Source: Archilochus colubris (Eukaryota > Chordata > Aves > Apodiformes > Trochilidae). From it: a DNA stretch of 64,000 nt. The DNA is taken from assembly GCA_023079485.1 (NCBI GenBank), contig CM041085.1, positions 33,155,121 to 33,219,120 on the forward strand. Direction: 5' to 3'. The position numbers were made by a program, and so were the translations under genes. A model generated the notes under the pieces. The model had not been told where the DNA came from. It ran no database searches and saw nothing but the letters and a program-made list of their open reading frames with translations. Shown piece by piece: positions 12,701 to 24,600 of this stretch (position 1 is the first letter of the stretch; each line of letters begins with the position of its first letter).

Positions 12701-13971
12701 TTCTGGCTTTCATGTACACAGAAGCTACTGAACCATTCATGCATGCTTATGTGGAGATGTAGATTCAGTGTGTTTGACAGCTCAGGAAAGTCATAAAGCA
12801 ATGTTGTCAAACAATTGCACAGAAGATGCAAGAGACATTAGCTTAACTGTCAATAAGCTACAACATTAATGTAAATTATCAAATCAAATCTGTTGAACTA
12901 AACCCAGTGCAAACATGCATTTATCTTAATGGAGCAACATTTGGATATTTGATTATTAAGTTCTCTTGCAAGACAGCAATCTAGAAGTACAAATCGTATT
13001 GTTTTCCTCATTAGCACAGTGTCTTTAAGTATTTACTTGGGAATTATTTGTCTAGGACACCTTATTTTTAAGGAACACCTTGATCACACAATAATTTCTG
13101 CCTTGCTCTTATGACCTCCTGCAGTTGAGAGTCCAACACAAACACATGATGAGGCCTCCTAGTGCTAATGGAGGGATGAGAATCCCTAAGTGTAATTCAG
13201 AGTGGGACATTTTTGTCAGTGGGTAATGAGAATGACCTGGTGTGCATCAATGTGCATGAATTAGAAGAAGTTGCTGGCATTCAGGTGGCCCCAGTCATGC
13301 TTGGCACATCCTTCCTTATCTTTTGGATTTCCAAGACAGTTGTAAGACCCAGGGACCTAACACCACTGAGGATTCACGAGCAACCCTGTTATGACAATTT
13401 AATAATATTCAGATTTCTTCAAGTGGAAGATTATTTTTTTTTCTATCAACAATGGTTTCAGGATTCAAAGAGTCTCTGTTCAGGTACTGTTTCTTTACAG
13501 TAGAGCTCAAAGGCTTTCTCTTAATTGTGGCTATTATATAATATGAAAAATGCAAGAAAAAACATGTCTGACATCTTTTATTTCCCTGATCAGGGACCCT
13601 GCATTTTCCTGAGGTGAGTCCATTGCCAGAGTTTGCTGTAGTGAGCAAGCAGCATAGATTTCAGATGCTTCTCTGAGTACCATCTTACAGTGTCAGGAAC
13701 CTCAAAAGAAAAATGTACTGCTCTCGTGATTATCTAGAAAATATGTAACACTGGCAACATTAACTTGTTTTGGTATGAAGGGGGCTTATTACCCCTTCTT
13801 CACAGCAGGTTATCAGATTGTATATCACAGTCAAAGGAAAGACTTCTAGCTGAGCGAGTCCCTAAGCTCTTTTTATCTTAATGGTGTGACCCTTCCAATG
13901 GCATCGTACATATCTAGGTTATACACGTGCATAAATTAAATGCAAAAAAAAAAAGGTTAGACACTTTGTGT

Positions 13972-13999
13972 TAGGAAATCCTAGAATAAGGATTTCCTA
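13972..13999. repeat. perfect 11-bp inverted repeat (hairpin)
   Basis: Arms TAGGAAATCCT (13972-13982) and AGGATTTCCTA (13989-13999) are exact reverse complements around a 6-base AGAATA loop. A T-G pair can extend the stem by one. Each arm contains a GGAAATCC-type core that loosely resembles NF-kB or STAT half sites. The stem is too short for a microRNA precursor. Confidence 0.85.
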
Positions 14000-14048
14000 G
14001 TGAGGAAGGCTATCAACATGAGAAAGTTCAAATGCCCTCAGCACTTCT

Positions 14049-14134
14049 GTAAGTATTGTTAAGGAAACTAGTAGTATAGGGTTTCTTCCTTTGTTTGTTT
14101 TTTCCCTTTTATTTTCCCCCTCCTTCCCCCCCAG
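14049..14134 (+). promoter_or_regulatory. splice donor-like and acceptor-like pair
   Basis: A GTAAGTATT donor-like site begins at 14049. A long pyrimidine-rich stretch (about 14082-14132), ending in seven or more consecutive C and then CAG at 14132-14134, makes a strong acceptor-like signal. The pair would define an intron of 86 bp, short for a bird but possible. No open frame or family resemblance supports exons on either side. It could be a cryptic site or part of a non-coding transcript. Confidence 0.2.
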
Positions 14135-17100
14135 TTATTTGTTTCTGATTTGCTTTCATTGTTCTACGTAAAGACATTTCTCATGCATGAACATAGGTTA
14201 AAAGGGAGTAAATCTGCACTGATATTTTGTCTCTGGTTTCTATTAATTGATACTAACATTAACTAGATTACAAGACATAAAATACTTCCATTCTTCCAGG
14301 AATGTTTTTAAGTGTAGGCTTTAAGCTGACTTAGTATATTTTTTCATAGCAAATCTGTCTTTCATTTGTCACTTTGTTACATATTTTTCTTTCAAAAATG
14401 TCTCTAAATAGGATAACATTTTACATTTGTCATCCTTTAGACCTAGGAGTCTCCTTATTTGTTTCCTAGTGCCACAGAGTTCCTTGATACAGCTATTTCT
14501 TTTTATTGGTTTACATTCCTAGGCTTTTCCATCATGCTTCTCCCTGCAGAATTTCATTTACTTACAGAAAAAAAGTAACAATCTTCATTTTTACTAGAAT
14601 GCCTAAGCCATGATTGCCTTGGGTACTTTTCTCCTTTTCTGCAAGAACTAGCATTCATGTCATGAGCAGTTTATAAGCTTACTGAGATTATCCAGGTTAA
14701 AATCACTGGGTTTTTTCCATTATTCCTACTACTTTGTTGGTAAGTAATGTCCATCTTCTTTCCTAATCTCTGTTCCAAAATCAGAGGCTATTTCTGATCT
14801 TTGTTTTTACTAATGAGAGAAGATGGGGGAAATGATGAAATACATAACAAAAGATATGTTCCTGGGTTGTTGGGGTTTTTTTATGTGTAGGTGTGTCTTT
14901 TAGTTATCTATCCCCCCCTCTAAGATCTCCAAAGCAAGAATTATAGTCATAAATACAATAATTTATAGGAAGGATTGCTTTTCCTTTGAGAAAACAAGTA
15001 CTATTCATGCTTCAGCATATAAACTAGTGATCAACTGATAAGATTAAACAAACTTTCTATCATATTTTTTACATAATTTTCCTCTACAGAATTTTTGTAA
15101 TCTCACAAGAAGCAGCTGGTAGTTTTCATAGAACATGACAACCTGAAGTCTGATGTGGAGGAGGGTTTCCTTGGGCATATAAAACAGAAATGTACAATGG
15201 GAAGTCCCAACACAAAAGTCAATCAGGCTGCTTCCTTAAGACTTTAGCATGAAAAAGCCCTGGAACATGTTACCTCCTTATTCAAGCCTCTAAAATCCTG
15301 TTTATCTGTTTCATGGGTAAAAAGCTACTTGATTTGTAAGAGAGGTATAATATACTTATATGCTGTTTTATAAAAAATTGGTTACCTCCAATTTTTCAGT
15401 TTCTGCAAATACAAGGGTCAGTGAATGACAGATTCTGGTGCCTATGCAGCTATAGAAAGAAGACCAGGAAAAGTTTTGATGCAGATGTCTTTTGGAAATG
15501 GTCCCATTTTCATACTTGTGACAGTAGGCAACTCTAGTAACATAATGGATTTTCTCCAAGATCACTTATTCATATGAGATAAGAAAAAAGGGCATTCAGT
15601 AGCTTGAACAATCAGATTTAAAACATGGTGTTTTGTTTCATAAACCTCTGAAAGTACATCTGTTCAATGAAAAATAACAAATAAAAAACCTTATGTACGG
15701 TATTCTGCAGAAAATGATATTATAAAAGGAATACCTAGTTTCCCTTAGACATTAATGTGAACCATCAAAAACCAGCAGGAGGGGTGGTGGGGAGACTCCT
15801 TAGGCAGTATTTACCAGCATGACATGATTTTTGCTTATAGAAAGCTTTGAAACACTATAAAATAGTTGCAGCTTTCAGGTGTGATGATTTAATGTGTATA
15901 TCAGCATTTGAATCTAGTTTTTCACTTCAGAAAACAGGTTTTGTTTTTAAAAAAAACAAAACATTTTGCAAATAGAGCAACACAAAAGAGCTATTTTCAT
16001 AGTCAAGGAAAAAAAAATATTTCATGTTTTATTAACTAAAACTTACCAAGGAATACTGAAGTCTACAAGCCCAGAGAAACAAAGATAATTTGAGGAGAAA
16101 GAGAATTTTCAGCTTCAGTTACGTGTTATTCTAAACTTACTTAACATGGCTCTGAAAGACAATACATAGGAAAATAGAACCCCAGAACTGCAAACTTCTG
16201 CTTCTAGACTCACAAAATTGCTAGGTGTTGCAAGGGTCTTGATGAACTCCACTAAAGATAAAAAATAGGAAATGTTTATCAGTAAAGCCAGAGTGATAAA
16301 GTACACTCCAGATCCTGAAAGATCTCACCTCCACTGTTGACTCCAGAATTATGATTGGTTTTATGGAATTTGGTGAGACTGTTCAGAGGAGTAAAGTTAA
16401 ATATATGCACAAACACTGGCAGCACAGGAGTGGAATTGTTCACAACATTCCTTAGAACAAAATTCCATGAATGTAAGGAAATTGGAATTTGCCATTTTCA
16501 TCTTTATTTTTTGCCATGCTTTTGGAGGGAAATGCAGGCTTAAGAAATTCTGATATAGTAATTTTGTTTAACGACACTGAGATGGTTATTAAGATGTATG
16601 TTTAGATACATATTTTGAAAAATTCAGAACTGAATTTTTTAAGGATTACTTTTGTGTTTTCATTTAAAATAACAAATTTATTTAGCCTGAACCTCTGTTT
16701 CTAATATCATGTCCAGCTACTTACCAAAAGGCTGTTGTTGCCTCTGTTTTATATCCATATATTGTGAACCATAAGCAGTTTAATCTTCCCTTTCAACACA
16801 CATAACACCCTCAAAGCTTTTACTATACAGTACCAATAAGAAAAAAGGAACATACCAATAAAACACAATGAATAATGTTAATGCAATAAAATACAAAGTA
16901 CTTTTTTACTTGCTAGTATTAAGATTCAAGACCATTAGCTAATCTTTAAATATGCATGTATGCACAAAATAATTTCCTGAAATATGGAGCCACGTGACAC
17001 AGAATTAATGTCTTCTTCCAAACAGGACTTTTCAGCATTAAATATCTTTGCTCTGACACAGCTAGTTTTCTACAGTGTCTTTAGGGGGAAAAAAAATTAT

Positions 17101-17478
17101 CAGCCATTTTCATTTATCAGATTCAGCATGTATAGAAATCCATAATTGCTACGCTTCTTCAATAATTTTGTTCTGAAATCCTTAAGAGACAAAACACAAA
17201 CCACTCTTGTCTTTCCTATGCTGTCTCTCTGCTGGCACTCATATTGTTCTCAGAAAACACAAAGTTGTAAAATGCTACCTGAAATGTCCAGAAAAACTTG
17301 AGAAATTCTGCAAAAAGCTTCTTATAGAAACTGTTTCTGCAGCACTGTATTTCCTGGAAATAAGAGTTGTCAGCCTTAATATGAGGTGAGGTCTGCTGGG
17401 AGTTAATAATGGAAAGAATGGAGAAGAAAGATGTTTCTAAAATATGCTTGTGGATGGAAAGACAAGTATTGTCATGAG

Positions 17479-17484
17479 GAAGAG
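17479..17484 (+). repeat. target-site duplication, left copy (GAAGAG)
   Basis: GAAGAG lies immediately before the TG end of the LTR at 17485. It is repeated exactly at 17789-17794 immediately after the CA end. Confidence 0.85.
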
Positions 17485-17788
17485 TGTAGCGGGAGGAGCC
17501 CTTCTTGCTCCTAGGGCTGATCCTGAGGCCTCGGGCTTTAGCCCATTCCTGGACAATGTCCTAGGGCTGTTCCTGAGGCCTCGGGGTTTACCCCTTCTTG
17601 CCTGCTCCTGGGGCTCCTCATGCTGTGGGCTTCTCCATCCTCACTGAAGAGTGAGAGCCCCCTCTGTGGGTGTCAGCTGCTCTCTTATTGGCCCCCTGCT
17701 CCTGCACATGCTCAGGAGGGAGGCCAGACACAGGTGAACCCACACCCACTCATCAATAACTCAGGGCACCTGGTCCTGTCTCACTACA
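17485..17788. mobile_element. solo LTR of an endogenous retrovirus, 304 bp
   Basis: The segment starts TGTAG and ends CTACA, a perfect 5-bp terminal inverted repeat that continues imperfectly (TGTAGCGGG against TGTAGTGAG). It is flanked by an exact 6-bp duplication GAAGAG. This is the signature left by retroviral integration. No gag, pol or env remnant lies on either side, so it is the solo LTR expected after recombination between two LTRs. It is clearly richer in G and C than its surroundings. An imperfect 50-bp tandem duplication lies at 17511-17610. An ATTGG (reverse CCAAT) occurs near 17687-17691. No clear TATA box or AATAAA fixes the transcription direction. The matching target duplication suggests a fairly recent insertion. 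A 6-bp duplication is used by alpha- and beta-type avian retroviruses among others, so class is not assigned. Confidence 0.85.
17511..17610. repeat. 50-bp tandem duplication inside the LTR
   Basis: CTAGGGCTGATCCTGAGGCC starting at 17511 recurs as CTAGGGCTGTTCCTGAGGCC at 17561, exactly 50 bp later. The following TCGGGCTTTA / TCGGGGTTTA also matches. The copies diverge after about 37 bases. Direct repeats in the U3 part of LTRs often carry promoter or enhancer activity. That role is inferred here. Confidence 0.75.
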
Positions 17789-17794
17789 GAAGAG
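17789..17794 (+). repeat. target-site duplication, right copy (GAAGAG)
   Basis: This is an exact repeat of the hexamer at 17479-17484, following the CTACA end of the LTR. Confidence 0.85.
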
Positions 17795-20700
17795 GTACTG
17801 AGTTGAACATTAATGATATCTGTTCAGTTTTCTTCTGTGGAAACCTGGGAATTCAACATTTCCTCAGCTCCACATCTTTGTTATGGTGGCACTTCCCCTT
17901 CAGACATCCTTCTTGTCTCTTTTAACCAGACACCTTTCAGTTCAGTGCCCCTCTTGTACATTGGATCAGCTTCCAGCTTTATGGGGTCTGGTGACCCTCC
18001 AAGGATGGGTCTGATTACGTAGGGATTGCCATTCAAGCAGTCCATTCAGCTTTGTCCAGCCCTCCTCTGAAATAGGTAGCCAACTGGAGATGATAGTTTT
18101 AAGAGAACTGTAACTGAGAATTACAGATAACAAAACAAAGATAATTGTCCAGGACCCTTCTCTGACACTGGAGGATGTCAGGAGTAACTCAATTAAGCAT
18201 AACAGGATTATACTGAAGCAAAGCAATGGAAAGTCTGGACTGTATGTTTGGCAGAGGAGCAGGGACCCAGACTGCATCTGAATTGAAGATTTCTGGCAAG
18301 GTGGCTGTGAAGTTGGTGAAGAAGGGATGTTAACTGTGAGATGAAGGTCAAGCTGAATCAGCATGTTTGCAAAGAGAACATTAAATAACAGTGAGGTAGC
18401 AAGATGAGGACAATGCAGATTAGCCTGTGGAGACAGAATTGGTTATTCTGTTTTATCTGACTTGAAATGATGGTGGTGAGAGATGATAGCTCTGGATTAT
18501 TAGGACATAAATAAGATGGTTCCTTCACACTACTGGTAGAAACCCAACAAATCTATGCTATGTAAGTACAAATTCTGGAAGTATATTAGCCTTATAGACC
18601 CACATTATAGAACTCATTTTAACAATAGTCTTTAGTCAGTTTTCTTTTTGCATAGAAAACATTTCTTTTTTAGCTATAGATATGCTTCCCCCTTGGAAGG
18701 GGAATGGCAAGCTTTCACCTGGTCTGAGTTCACTCATTAACGTCAAAAGCTTGTTTAAAAATATATATATATATTTCCAAAGCTATCAATGCTTCACATA
18801 GATATGAAAAGCAGCTAGTTCAGAAGCATTGGGCACCGTGCACTGGTCTGTCCAGCCTGCCTCTGCTCAGAGGTTAGTGCATCAGCACCCCTTAGTAGTG
18901 GAACCTGCGGTGAGCTGTGCCCACATCTCAAAATGCAGCATCTCAGACACCCAAAGACAGCTTTTCTCTGCCTGAACCTCTTTGTTCTTGTACAAGAGCC
19001 CAAGGAGAAGGGGTTTATGCTGAGAGACCTTGGCCATGGTTTGTTGGTGCAGTCAGGGGCAAGCAATGATGCCGAGAGGAAAAATCTCTGGCAGCTCCCC
19101 CACCCTGGGACATAGTGGGCCTGCTCAGGGCACCCTGTTAGGAGGGACGGATGCTTTTTCAACTGGTCTTACAGGCTACACTAGGCTGTGGAAGATGGCC
19201 TGGCTTTTCATTTATGAAAGGAGATTTTCTGGAAGACAACTATCTCCCATGCACAATTTGTTCATTTGCTTTTCTCTTTCCAAACAAAAAAAACTCCTTG
19301 AGAGAGCTGCTCTCTCAGGGGTATCTGTACAATTTCCCAGCACATCCACAAAACATAAAATGCTCTCACCTTGTAATGCTACACATACCAAACACCACGA
19401 ACTACTGTTTCATCAACAGCTTTCCTCTGACTCTCTCCATTACCAGACTAAGCCTTCATGTCTGTGCTTGCTAGGTGTTTTAATATAAACCAGGAATTTG
19501 CTCTGTGTCAGCCATTTTAATGCAAATCATGGTGACTGGTGAAGGTGCCAATTAGACTGACAAGCCTACTAGGTCTCACTTTCCACCACTTATGTAGTAA
19601 CATATTTTTTCTATTATTGTATTGAGGCGGCTGTCAGAAACTAATCCAGCATATTGGACCTTTCCTACAAGGTAGACCTCATACTTTACATTGGAGTTTG
19701 TAACCTAAATGTACTGTAAGTAATGAAAAATGTCTGCTAAACCAGGAGAGTGAACAGAAAGGTAACAATGACTCAATTAGTTAGCCTCAAAATAAGTAAC
19801 TGCAGTGTGTCTGCTGCCTGAATTATATGACGAATATGCTTTTTGTTAGCATTGACAAGAGACAGTTTTGCATGAGGGAAACTTTTGGAAGTCTCTTCTT
19901 ACACAGAAATAAAACACAAGAAGACTGGTATTACTGGAGAAGCTGAGGAAGGGGTCAACAGCGGGATAGTCTAGGCAGGTATTTTGCAGAGAAAGGGAGA
20001 GAAAAGTTTCATAGTGGATTATAGCTGAAGTGACAAGTAGCACTGTGATTGTTTTATTTTAGATGAATAGTTCATTCCACCAGTGAATGCAACCTCTCCG
20101 CCCTCCTCAAGATGTGCTGACAAGCCAGGAAAAGGATTGCTGCAGCAGCCTTCTGGTCATAGCAGGAGAAGAAGACATTTATCTGTGAGGGTGGAGAGGA
20201 GAGGTAGCCAATTTTTGGAAGGTTATGGAGAGATTAAGCAGAAAACTTTAGCTCTTATTCAGCTTTAGGATCAAGGAGAGAACTATTGCAAAGAACAATC
20301 TGGCAAAGAGTATTGAGTGGTTTTTGCAAAAAAAAAAATGTACTTGTCAGGGAAACACTGGGACCTCTGCTTTGTGCCAGTGATGGCAGGGCATTCATGA
20401 AGGAATTCAGAGACCTAGCCAATTTTAAGACATGATGAAATAAGAAGTAATTTAAGTTAACCAAGGTAGCAGAAGAAATTACACAAAATAGCTTTGTGCC
20501 CAGTTTCAAGGCTCTAAGTGAGATGAAGTGATATAAACAAGAATATTGCTGCGGATAGACTGCTCCATGCCTAATTTGTCACCTGCAGTCATTACTCTCC
20601 GTGGCACCATCACAACCTGCACAGAAAATGACTGCAGTGTTACAGAGCAAGGTGTATATGAGGAATGAGCAGCAGGAAAAGATTAATCCATCATTAACAA

Positions 20701-21139
20701 CTTTGTCTCTTTGACTCCGTATGCTATTATAGGAAAAATATTCTACATACGAAAGGATACATATTAAATTAATACATATAGCAAATGAAGCTGTCTTTAC
20801 ATGCTATTTTATATTTTCAGGAAGGTTTTGTTAATTTTTTACAGATGCTAGTGAAGATTTTCTCTTTATTGTCTCTCAGTAACTTCTGTTTGACTGCATT
20901 CTGTCAGCCCAGCAAACCCGGGCTCAAGTGGACAGAAAGATGTGTATTTTGCAGCAGTAAGGAGCATCAATCAAATGTAAGTAACTTGTATCCATGAATT
21001 GTCTCAGTTCACTCACCCATCCTTGTGTTGGCCTTACAAATGAGAATGTTATTAAGAGCTTTTTCGGCAACAAAAATATGCCAATGGAGACTTGTATCAG
21101 AAATAGTGTGGCCAGCAGGACCAGGGAAGTGATCATTCC
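17795..21139. other. non-coding sequence, unusually dense in open frames
   Basis: No family is recognised, but open frames are longer here than elsewhere. There are 132 codons on the minus strand (17966-18364, with two hydrophobic stretches), 115 on the minus strand (18815-19162) and 152 on the plus strand (19030-19488), several overlapping in different frames. The GC-richer patch at about 18815-19200 explains part of this. A short (AT)7 run lies at 18761-18774. I do not call any of these frames a gene. A decayed retroelement that I cannot name is possible. Confidence 0.45.
18761..18774. repeat. (AT)7 microsatellite
   Basis: Seven AT units follow an A run. This is simple sequence with no further meaning seen. 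Confidence 0.9.
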
Positions 21140-21648
21140 CTGACACTGGAGGGACTGCACCTCAAATACTGTGTTCAGTTCCCTCACTACAAGGACACTG
21201 AGGTTCTGGACAGACTCCAGAGAAGGGGAATGAAGCTGGTGAGGGGTCTTATGAGGAGCAGCTGAGGGAACTGGGTCTGTTAAGTCAGGAGAAGAGCAGG
21301 CAGAGGAGATACATTACTGCTCTCTACAACTACCTGAAAGGGGGTTGTAGCCAGATGGGGGGTGGTCATGGGGGCTGGTCTCTTCTCTCAAATGACAAGT
21401 GACAGAAAAAGAGGAAATGGCCTCAAGTTGAGCCAGAGGAAGTTTAGATGTAACATTAGGAAAAACTTCTTCACCTAAAGGGTTGTCAGGCACTGGAACA
21501 GGCTGCCCAAGGAAGTGGTTGAGTCACCATCCCTGGAGGTATTTAAAGATGTGTGGATGTGGTGCTTATGCTTTAGTGGTGACTTGGCAGTGCTAGATTA
21601 ATGGTTGGACTCTGATCTTAAACATCTTTTACAACCAAAATTATTATA
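21140..21648 (+). mobile_element. CR1 LINE, 3' half-kilobase, 5'-truncated
   Basis: This holds the last part of CR1 ORF2 plus a short 3' UTR. The recognisable order begins with 'tactgtgttcagttcc' (near 21167) and 'ctctacaactacctgaaaggg' (near 21324). It continues with 'aaatggcctcaagttgagcc' (near 21415), 'aacttcttcac' and 'ggctgcccaaggaagtggttgag'. The 3' UTR block is 'ttagtggtgacttggcagtgctagattaatggttgg' (near 21573-21608). The ORF2 frame is broken by small deletions and stops. The terminal ATTCTATG repeats are mutated to ATTATTATATG. It belongs to a different subgroup from the 1.8-kb copy, as the 3' UTR differs. Confidence 0.92.
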
Positions 21649-24600
21649 TGTATATATTGTTTCATGAGCTTCATAAAAATTATAACAATGGCTTTTGGGA
21701 CCATAAACAGAGTCTTCGCTGTGCACTTGACTGGAGCGAACACCAAAAAGAAGGAAAAATTAAAATCTTACATGGAGACCTCTGCCAGAAAGGACTGCAA
21801 ATGCCATGCTAATTCCACCATTTGAGCAGGCAGGGAAAAAAGTAAGGTGTTTTTGAGAAGAAATTTCCTAAGTCTGAAAAGTAGCTTTTGGGTTTCTGTA
21901 GGAAGTTTATTTAGAAATATTTTATGTGTTTGAGTTTTTTATGTACTTCAGTTTTGCTCCCAGCTATTATTTTATGAAAAATAGTCAAAATATCTCCAAA
22001 TTAGCAAATAAATTCTTTTAAAAGATGTACATAGCAGTTTTTCTTCTATATCTCTATATCTCCTAGTTAAAGAAGGAGATCACTGTTAAACTTAGGAGTT
22101 ACCATTTAAGATGTGTGCTATGCTCTTACTGTAATTCAGTGATTTCTGTACCCTTGAAACAAATTGTCTGGCAGCTGCTTGTGATCTAGCAAAAGTGACC
22201 CATATGTCAAAATTTGACTTTGCAACCCTCTGCTGACAGTGAAAGAAGTGTGAAAAAATTCCAAAAGTTCCAGTTCCCTCCCTTTAAGTACTACTACATG
22301 TGGGTGTTTGAGATCTACAAGTTCTAGAGTTATATAAAAAAACCAAAAACAAACAAAGAAAAAGAAAAAAAAAAGTGAAAATATTTATAAGATCAAACAT
22401 TTGTAAGATCATACATAATAGGGTTATTGCTATAATTATTGCTAAAATTTTCAGTTTTATCAAAGATATTACTAGGACATTGTGGGTCTTTTGTTTCCTT
22501 GCAGTATGCAGTGCAGTTTTGGAGACTGTTTGTTATTACTTATGGCAAGAGAAGGTGTGATTCTCACAAGTAAATGAAAGATTATTTTCTGACAGCAAGA
22601 TGACAAGCTCATCCATGAACTTTGAATTTTTCTGTGAAGTTGTGTTTTTACTAGGGATGATGGTGGACATGGCAAGAGTAACTGTAAAGCTGCTGCCATA
22701 ATATATGAAAAATGGGAAAGTTACTCTGTCTCTTTTGGGTCTCTTCTACACCAGGTATGAAAAGCCTGATTTTTCCCAAGAGATTTTAGCCTCCTTTTCC
22801 TGGAGCATGTATTTCTTCTGTCCGAATGATAGTAATCATCCTGCATGGATACAACTGTGACCCTACGAATAGGTGAGTGCAAAATGGGCAACCATAAATT
22901 CTATTTAAGGATCAATGGCAAGGAATAAAGTGACAGTAACTAACCCAGCCAGAAGGCACTGACATTACAAGAGAGTCTTAATACTCCTCCCTACCCTTCC
23001 CCTTTCAATAAAGTTTTAAAAGTCTTGGAAATTGTCCTTCAGGGTAAGTTTAATGCACAGCAAATAAAGACTTACCCACATGACCCTCATTAGCATTTAT
23101 GGGGAGCTGTTTTGGCCTTCATTTTGGAAACCTTGCTGATGGAGCCTGCAAAGCACAGCTGTGGAACACAATTTATGAGTTCCGAGCACAAGTTACAAGT
23201 GCACAGATGGCAGAAGATGTCTTTCACAGGAGACAGCTCTGGTGGAGAGGTGTGTAGAAGAAAGTTTTCCTGGAGTCAGTACTAAAGGAACCACTGGTTA
23301 GGCACTGTAGCTCTAGACAGTTTTGGGTGTTTTGTTTTGTGTTTTTGAAGAGCAGATTACAAAGCACCTGCCATTCAGCAATAGGACCCAGGAGAAACAG
23401 TGTTTCCTAATGGGAAAGTAAAGGTGTTTGGTCTCTAAGATGTATTAAAAAACTGTGCCTGAAAGCTATGCCAACTCCCCCTCTCCCCGCCAGGTGCTGT
23501 GCAGATGCTGATTGCATTGCCACTGCCACCACCACCAAGGGCTGCCTGAGGGAGCCTGTGGCAAGGCACTGATGCCCCTCAGGAGGTTGTCAACCACATG
23601 CCTCAATAACACGGTACCACTGCTCTTCACACCTCTTAAAATGTCTTACTTTAGCCCTAAGGATTATTTTTTGTGAGCTGCATACAAGATTACAAGTGGA
23701 CTTGAGATTTATGAGGTTTGGGATAGAGAAGCAGACAGCCTACTTATTTGCATTCTGCTGTAGCCTCTTGCTATGCAATGGATGAGGACAGAACCAAAAT
23801 CTACTTTGAGGCTGTGTCTGGAATTCACTCTGCAGATGTTACCCTTAACATATTGCTTTTAACTTAAATATATGTTTTTTAATTACTATTATTTCACACT
23901 TAAACTACCTTGCTCCTGGATCTTGCAAGTGACGATTCCAGCTGGACAAAAGATACAATTCTAGATACAGGAAAAGAAAACTTGTTTAAGTGATGTCCTG
24001 TAAAACAAACTTCTTGCAGTCCAGATACTCTGTTTATCTGACTAAACCTACCTAACAGATACACTTCTCCAGTGAGTAATTAGTAGGTGCATAAGATACA
24101 GATACTGTGCCTTGACTTGCAAGCAGCAGCCATCATAAACCTTTTCAGACTCGTTCCCTGAACTACATAGTTCCAGGTTTTTGGGGAGTCCCCATGGACT
24201 TTCAAACCTTAAAAACCATTTTTATGCATGAAAACAGGTGCACTCTGAGAATTTTTTGTGCTTACTTGTTGTGTATGCATATGCAGTTCTCATTGGACAC
24301 AATTTAAAATTTCATGCCATTATTGGGATTTTTTTAAGTTTCTGCCTTAAATCCAACAAATACCTATCTGTTTCATAAGCTCTTTCTTTTTATTGTCCCA
24401 TGTACTTGTAACTAATCAAAACTTCAGATTTTTTCCCAAGTATTTAAATATTTATTTGATCTTGTCTCATTCTACTTTATACACTGAATAAAGCAAAATA
24501 TTGCGAAGTCACCTTCGCATAAAGCAGAAATAAAAAATTATCCAAGGGACTGGCCTCCCTAATTGCCCCTTAGGAGTTGAGCAGACAGGTGGGATATGAA

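Larger units (their letters stand above)
7727..17478. other. AT-rich non-coding sequence, nearly 10 kb without a recognised gene
   Basis: I see no exon or recognised interspersed repeat. Open frames stay under about 100 codons. The longest is 96 codons at 13213-13503 on the plus strand, with no recognisable domain. The stretch contains a T run at 8266-8277, the poly-T at 9739-9763, a perfect hairpin at 13972-13999 and a donor/acceptor-like pair at 14049-14134. An E-box core with good flanks (GCCACGTGAC) lies at 16989-16998. Confidence 0.5.

Noticed and set aside
19030..19488. 152-codon plus-strand open frame, one of the two longest in the window
   Set aside because: It overlaps other open frames, has no domain-like pattern or recognisable family, and lies in a GC-richer patch where stops are scarcer. 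Not called as a gene.
20083..20268. 61-codon frame with an Arg-rich patch
   Set aside because: Too short, with no known match and no supporting splice sites or neighbours.
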